From the NCBI RefSeq assembly GCF_004217215.1, contig NZ_SHKP01000004.1, positions 528,829-592,828 on the forward strand: a stretch of DNA of 64,000 bases. Direction: 5' to 3'. Positions 60,032 through 64,000 of this stretch are shown here, piece after piece. How positions within the stretch are numbered: position 1 is the stretch's first letter; the number at the start of each line of letters is the position of its first letter. The position numbers and the translations under genes were made by a program. This DNA comes from Rivibacter subsaxonicus (GTDB lineage Bacteria > Pseudomonadota > Gammaproteobacteria > Burkholderiales > Burkholderiaceae_C). Under the pieces are notes generated by a model. That model was not told the DNA's origin. It made no database searches and saw only the letters and a program-made list of their open reading frames with translations.

Positions 60032-60834
60032 CAACGCGCTCCGGCCCGCAGGGCGTGCGCGCACGGTCGAGTCACGTCATCGGCGTCGAGCCACGTGCGG
60101 GCGAGTGATGCGCTGTAGGCGCGACCGCGATCGGCGGCCGCATCGGGACTCGGATCGGATGCAGGCATGAAGACAAGGACAGGCTGAGGGTGTCCGCCGA
60201 AGCGGCAGCACCCAGTCTCGACCTTTGAGATTGTGCGCGCTGGGGCGAGGCGTCAGGCCGGGAAAAATGCGCAGCGACAGGGGTTTGCAAGCCATGCGCG
60301 CGGTCGCGTTCGGGATCTTCGTCGCAGGTTCGCGCGATTGCCGACGGCGCGCTGGCGAAGGTCCGCCGGTCGTTCATGTGTGCGCCAGTCGGACAACTGC
60401 GAGCGTCATCGCCGCTGCGAAGCGTGCATTGCTCACATCTTGGGCCGATCGAGCCGTCGATCCGTGACGTGCTTCTCGCCCGGTGTCTGCGGCCGCAGGA
60501 CGCGCCTGCAATCGTCTTGCGTCCGCACAGTTCGACTGCCGCAGCCCGTGCGTCAGTCGGCAGCGTGAAGAAAGTCGCGGGCAACGACGATCGCGGCGCC
60601 GTCGTCACGGCGTGACGAGCGATCGCCATCGCCCCCTCGGGGCTCGCTGCTGTTGGCTGTTCGCTACGCCGAGCGTGCCCACCGACGCGTCGAAGCTATC
60701 TGTAAGAGGATGTTCCCGCTACGCTGCGGCAAGCAAGCCGGTCGATTGACCGGTTTGCCGGACAGCCGCAGTCCTCGCTGTCCTTCGGCGCACGAATCGA
60801 ATGCCGCTTGCGGCGCATCGTCGGGAGAAGGAAC
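60032..60834. other. About 800-base stretch without a supported gene
   Basis: Several open frames exist on both strands, but none has a plausible start with a Shine-Dalgarno site, conserved-looking protein composition or GC3 pattern of the real genes nearby. Base composition is somewhat less GC-rich than the flanks. The right end carries a GGAGAAGGA site for the DUF2628 gene. It could be a decayed region, a regulatory region of the GGDEF-EAL gene, or hold small RNAs; nothing specific is seen. Confidence 0.4.
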
Positions 60835-61206
60835 ATGAAACAGCACAGGGTCTTCACGCAGCGCCTGCATCCGCCACAGGTGGTCAAGGTCGGTTTCTGC
60901 TGGCCGGCCTTCTTCTTCAACGTGGCGTGGATGCTCTACAACCGGCTCTGGTCGCAGGCCGCGCTGTGGGTTGCCGCGCTGCTCGGCTGCCGCTACCTGC
61001 ACGCGGTGCTCGAGGCTTCGCCCGCGGCCGCGGGCCGTGTGCCGATGGCCGTGGCCCTGGCTGCCGCGTACGGTGCACTGTTCCTGGTGCCGGGCCTGCT
61101 GGGCAACCGCTGGCGCGAGCAGAACCTGCTCGACGACGGCTACGAGTTGGTCGCCGACGGCGAGGTCGAGATCCGACCGACAGCCGCCGCGCCGCTGGCC
61201 GGCTGA
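60835..61206 (+). CDS. DUF2628 small membrane protein
   Basis: A 123-residue protein with a basic N-terminus followed by 'FCWPAFFFNVAWMLYNRLW', the family hallmark of DUF2628, and two or three hydrophobic helices ('WVAALLGCRYLHAV', 'MAVALAAAYGALFLVPGLLGNRW'). The C-terminal 'QNLLDDGYELVADGEVE' is typical. ATG 60835 with GGAGAAGGA upstream is preferred over ATG 60808. Its function is unknown. It is a single gene. Confidence 0.85.
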   Translation: MKQHRVFTQRLHPPQVVKVGFCWPAFFFNVAWMLYNRLWSQAALWVAALLGCRYLHAVLEASPAAAGRVPMAVALAAAYGALFLVPGLLGNRWREQNLLDDGYELVADGEVEIRPTAAAPLAG

Positions 61207-61253
61207 GGCCTCGACGGCGGCATGCCCGCCGCGACTTGTTCGATGCAAAGCAA

Positions 61254-61279
61254 AAGGGCCTGACTCGCGTCAGGCCCTT
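61254..61279 (-). terminator. Terminator after tRNA-Thr
   Basis: A perfect 10-bp stem AAGGGCCTGA (61254-61263) / TCAGGCCCTT (61270-61279) with a 6-base loop. Read on the minus strand it follows the tRNA-Thr 3' end by eight bases and is followed by TTTTGC, as expected of an intrinsic terminator. Confidence 0.8.
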
Positions 61280-61287
61280 GGCTGTTC

Positions 61288-61363
61288 TGGTGCCGGAGAG
61301 AGGAGTCGAACCCCCGACCTTCTCATTACGAATGAGCTGCTCTACCAACTGAGCTACACCGGC
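61288..61363 (-). tRNA. tRNA-Thr (CGU)
   Basis: On the minus strand the sequence starts GCCGGTG at 61363 and ends CTCCGGC-A-CCA, with CCA encoded (61290-61288). The anticodon stem CTCAT/ATGAG encloses loop TCGTA with anticodon CGT (plus-strand ACG at 61328-61330). The D-loop 'AGCTCAGTTGGTAGAGC' and T-loop 'GGTTCGACTCC' are standard. The acceptor stem has one U-U mismatch (position 6-67). Clear class I tRNA. Confidence 0.96.
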
Positions 61364-61420
61364 AACAAGAATGCGATTATAGCGGGCCTGCCGCGCCCGG
61401 CATTCAGCCCCTAGCCACCG

Positions 61421-62398
61421 ATGGCCTGGAACACTCCCGCCGGAGCCAAGCTCCACTACTGCCTCAAGGTCGGTGTCGCCGCCTTCTTCGGCTACCTGCT
61501 GTGCGTCGGGGATCAGCAGCAGTACGGTGTCTACAGTGCCTTCACCGCCGCGCTGGTCGTCGGCAGCAGTGTCGGCGAGGACCTGGCCACCTCGGGCAAC
61601 CGGGTGCGCGGCACGCTGGCCGGCCTGGCTGCCGGGCTCGCGATGGCGATGCTGTTCGGCGTGTCGATCTGGTCGCTGGCTGCCGGCGTGGCACTCACCG
61701 CCTTCATCTCGGTCGGCTTCGGCTGGGGCGTGCCGGCGGCACGCATCGGTGCCTCGCTGTGCGCGGTGACGATCGTGATGCACACCGGCAACGTGCTCGA
61801 CTACGCGCTGATGCGTACCGCGAACACGCTGATCGGCGTTACGGTCGGCCTGCTGGTCAGCTTCGTGGTGTTGCCGGTGCGCGGCCGCGACGAGGTCGCG
61901 CGCTGCCACGCGAGCACGCTTTCAGCCGCGGCCAGGCTGCTCGAGCAGATCGATGGCAGTGGCACCGGCGGCGCGCGGGCGCTGCGCGCCGCCTTGCTGA
62001 GCGCGACGATGGAACTCGACAAGGCTGGCAAGGACCTGCAGAACGAGAAGCTGCTGCGGGAGGACGTCGCCGCGCTGATGGCGCGGGCGCGGGTCGCACA
62101 CACGGTGAGCCTGTGCGCGATGGCCGCCAGCCTGGCCTACGCCGAACTGGCCTCAGGCGGACTGCGGGACGAGGCCTTGCAAGAGGCGCGTGCGCTGGCA
62201 GCCGAGCTGGCGTCGCGGGTGCGCGCCGCGACGACGGCCCATCCGCAACCGGGCGCATCGGCACGCTTCGATGAACTCGCCGCGCGCGTCGCCGCGGCGC
62301 CGGCCGGGCCCTTGGTCCTGGTGGCCCAGGGCTACCTGCACGAACTGCGCGAAATCGACCAGGTACTGGCGGGCCGCGCGCCCGCCCGGATCACTTGA
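61421..62398 (+). CDS. FUSC-type membrane transporter (aromatic acid exporter-like)
   Basis: A 325-residue protein with six N-terminal hydrophobic helices in about the first 165 residues ('LKVGVAAFFGYLLCVG', 'GVYSAFTAALVVGSSVGEDLATSGNRVRGTLAGLAAGLAMAMLFG') and a helical cytoplasmic C-terminal half. The layout matches the FUSC/ArAE efflux family, single-module type. Its stop overlaps the converging phosphofructokinase gene by eight bases. The substrate is unknown; family members export p-hydroxybenzoate-like acids or confer fusaric acid resistance. Confidence 0.85.
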   Translation: MAWNTPAGAKLHYCLKVGVAAFFGYLLCVGDQQQYGVYSAFTAALVVGSSVGEDLATSGNRVRGTLAGLAAGLAMAMLFGVSIWSLAAGVALTAFISVGFGWGVPAARIGASLCAVTIVMHTGNVLDYALMRTANTLIGVTVGLLVSFVVLPVRGRDEVARCHASTLSAAARLLEQIDGSGTGGARALRAALLSATMELDKAGKDLQNEKLLREDVAALMARARVAHTVSLCAMAASLAYAELASGGLRDEALQEARALAAELASRVRAATTAHPQPGASARFDELAARVAAAPAGPLVLVAQGYLHELREIDQVLAGRAPARIT

Positions 62399-63650
62399 GC
62401 TCGAAGGGCGACAGCTTCTTCGCCACCGCGCGGTTCTTCAGCGTCACGTAGACCGGCAGTCCGTTCTCGTAGGTCGGGTAGTCCTCGCCCTGGATCAGCG
62501 GCAGCAGGTAGCGCTTGCACTTGGCCGTGATGCCGAAGCCGTCTGCGGTGATGAAGTCGCGCGGCATGAACTTCTCGACGTTGGCCACCTTGGCCAGCGG
62601 CGCCACGCCGATGCGGTACTTGTAGGGAACGTTGGAGACGCGCTCGACGGTCGGCATCACCGCGTTGTGGCCCTTGACCGCCAACTCGACCGCCTTCTTG
62701 CCCAACTCGTAGGCCTGCTTGACGTCGGTCTTCGACGCGATGTGGCGCGCCGCGCGCTGCAGGTAGTCGGCCACCGCCCAGTGGAACTTGTGGCCGAGCG
62801 CGTCCTTGATCATGTTGGCGACCACCGGCGCGGCGCCGCCGAGCTGCGCATGGCCGAAGGCATCGCGCGTGCCCTGCTCGGCGAGGAAGCGACCGTCCGG
62901 ATAGTGGCAGCCCTCGGACACCACCACCGTGCAGTAGCCATGCTCCTTGACCAGCGCGTCGACGCGGGCGAGGAACTTCTTCTCGTCGAACTCGACCTCG
63001 GGAAACAGGATCACGACCGGGATGCCGTGATCCTCGATCAGGCCGCCGGCGGCCGCGATCCAGCCGGCGTGGCGGCCCATGACCTCGAGCACGAAGACCT
63101 TGGTCGAGGTGCGGGCCATCGAGCGCACGTCGAAGCTGGCTTCCAGCGCCGAGACCGCGACGTACTTGGCGACCGAACCGAAGCCGGGGCAGCAGTCGGT
63201 GATCGGCAGGTCGTTGTCCACGGTCTTGGGCACGTGGATCGCCTGGACCCCGTAGCCCATCTGCTCGGAGAGCTGGCTGATCTTGAAGCAGGTGTCGGCC
63301 GAGTCGCCGCCGCCGTTGTAGAAGAAGTAGCCGATGTTGTGCGCCTTGAAGACCTCGATCAGGCGCTCGTACTCGCGCTTGTGGGTCTCGAGCGACTTCA
63401 GCTTGTAGCGGCACGAGCCGAAGGCGCCCGAGGGCGTGTTGCGCAGCGCGCGGATTGCCGCGATCGATTCCTTGCTGGTGTCGATCAGGTCCTCGGTCAG
63501 CGCGCCGATGATGCCGTTGCGTCCTGCGTAGACCTTGCCGATCACGTCGTCGTGCTTGCGCGCCGTCTCGATCACGCCGCAGGCCGAGGCGTTGATGACG
63601 GCGGTGACGCCGCCGGACTGGGCGTAGAAGGCGTTTTTCTTGCGGGCCAT
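62391..63650 (-). CDS. PPi-dependent 6-phosphofructokinase
   Basis: A 419-residue phosphofructokinase. PPi-type features: 'YNGGGDSADTC' in place of the ATP-type GGDGS, 'PKTVDNDLPITDCCPGFGS' with a Lys before T-V-D-N-D, and 'VMGRHAGWIAAAGGL' for fructose-6-phosphate binding. Length exceeds the 320-residue ATP-PFK. It would run glycolysis or gluconeogenesis reversibly with pyrophosphate. It starts nine bases after the pepN stop and is probably co-transcribed with it. Confidence 0.92.
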   Translation of the reverse strand: MARKKNAFYAQSGGVTAVINASACGVIETARKHDDVIGKVYAGRNGIIGALTEDLIDTSKESIAAIRALRNTPSGAFGSCRYKLKSLETHKREYERLIEVFKAHNIGYFFYNGGGDSADTCFKISQLSEQMGYGVQAIHVPKTVDNDLPITDCCPGFGSVAKYVAVSALEASFDVRSMARTSTKVFVLEVMGRHAGWIAAAGGLIEDHGIPVVILFPEVEFDEKKFLARVDALVKEHGYCTVVVSEGCHYPDGRFLAEQGTRDAFGHAQLGGAAPVVANMIKDALGHKFHWAVADYLQRAARHIASKTDVKQAYELGKKAVELAVKGHNAVMPTVERVSNVPYKYRIGVAPLAKVANVEKFMPRDFITADGFGITAKCKRYLLPLIQGEDYPTYENGLPVYVTLKNRAVAKKLSPFELK

Positions 63651-63659
63651 GGGTTTGCC

Positions 63660-64000
63660 TTAGTCTTGAAGCGAACGGGTGACGATTTCGCGGGTGTCGT
63701 CCGAGAGTTCGGCCCTTGCCGCGACGCGCGCGATCGCCTCGCGCGCCGCGCTGCGGTAGGGCTCGGCGAGCAGGCGCCAGCGGTCGAGCGAGCGTGCCAG
63801 GCGCGAGGCCAGCTGCGGGTTGAAGGCGTCGACCTCGACCACCTTGTCGGCCCAGAACACATAGCCGGCGGCATCGGCACGGTGGAAGGCGGCCGGGTTC
63901 ATCAGCGTCAGCGGCATCAGCAGGCTGCGCGCGCGGTTGGGGTTGCGCAGCGTGAAGTCGGGATGCTGGGCCAGCGTGCGCACGCGCTCGAACACCGCGC
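63660..64000 (-). CDS. pepN: Aminopeptidase N, C-terminal part (runs off the window)
   Basis: The minus-strand frame continues past the right edge and ends at 63660. The visible ~113 residues match the C-terminal domain of the M1 aminopeptidase PepN: 'VRTLAQHPDFTLRNPNRARSLLMPLTLMNPAAFHRADAAGYVFWADKVVEVDAFNPQLASRLARSLDRWRLLAEPYR'-type sequence in order. This domain follows the zinc catalytic part, which is outside the window. It precedes the PPi-phosphofructokinase gene by nine bases. Confidence 0.9.
   Translation of the reverse strand, partial: AVFERVRTLAQHPDFTLRNPNRARSLLMPLTLMNPAAFHRADAAGYVFWADKVVEVDAFNPQLASRLARSLDRWRLLAEPYRSAAREAIARVAARAELSDDTREIVTRSLQD

Noticed and set aside
60072-60629. 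Minus-strand open frame in the gene-free gap
   Set aside because: Low-complexity, Arg/Ser-rich translation, no Shine-Dalgarno site, no family features.

Overview
The window is very GC-rich, densely packed chromosomal DNA in which almost every codon ends in G or C. The mix of gene families (XdhABC, BMP-type ABC uptake, an IclR-controlled homogentisate operon, TRAP transport, PPi-type phosphofructokinase, DUF2628, FUSC) points to a betaproteobacterium of the order Burkholderiales, probably the Rubrivivax/Leptothrix/Methylibium neighbourhood. This is inferred from gene content and style only; no rRNA is present. No plasmid, prophage or CRISPR signature was seen.

Region by region. 1-0.9 kb: the end of a membrane protein and a stand-alone HD-GYP protein. 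0.9-15.4 kb: a purine scavenging and catabolism island. xdhA-xdhB-xdhC-hemerythrin run leftward. A LysR regulator, guanine deaminase, a complete BMP-type ABC importer (ATPase, two permeases, lipoprotein), a Rieske oxygenase and an adenosine/adenine deaminase run rightward. Purine bases or nucleosides would be imported, deaminated to xanthine or hypoxanthine and oxidised. The Rieske enzyme is the uncharacterised step. 15.6-21.2 kb: small envelope proteins, a CBS protein, a LigB-type dioxygenase and a large FtsX-type permease. 21.2-27.1 kb: nine leftward genes in one probable operon (hydrolase, SDR, nitronate monooxygenase-like, GNAT, NTF2-like, RmlD-like, thioesterase, racemase). 27.3-31.9 kb: small single genes, a duplicated 5' fragment of the racemase gene, and one gene of visibly lower GC.

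31.9-41.3 kb: a long leftward operon under a divergent IclR regulator. In transcription order it holds an MBL-fold protein, a flavin monooxygenase, a DUF2783 protein, homogentisate dioxygenase, fumarylacetoacetase and a three-part TRAP importer. It reads as uptake and degradation of an aromatic acid through homogentisate; the first two enzymes may be an MhaAB-like 3-hydroxyphenylacetate hydroxylase. No maleylacetoacetate isomerase gene is visible. A 273-bp element with perfect terminal and internal inverted repeats sits directly on the end of the IclR gene.

42.1-51.0 kb: the most unusual locus. Five rightward genes, tightly spaced or overlapping, encode four periplasmic diheme c-type cytochromes and one lipoprotein. 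Two of the cytochromes are membrane-anchored RoxA-like paralogues. 51.0-57.1 kb: SapC and a CNNM/CorC protein, ApaH, and a probable copper operon (DUF2946, TonB receptor, YcnI). 57.2-64 kb: tRNA-Ser(UGA), a truncated substrate-binding protein, a receiver-PAS-GGDEF-EAL protein, about 0.8 kb without a gene, DUF2628, tRNA-Thr(CGU), an FUSC transporter, PPi-phosphofructokinase and the end of pepN.
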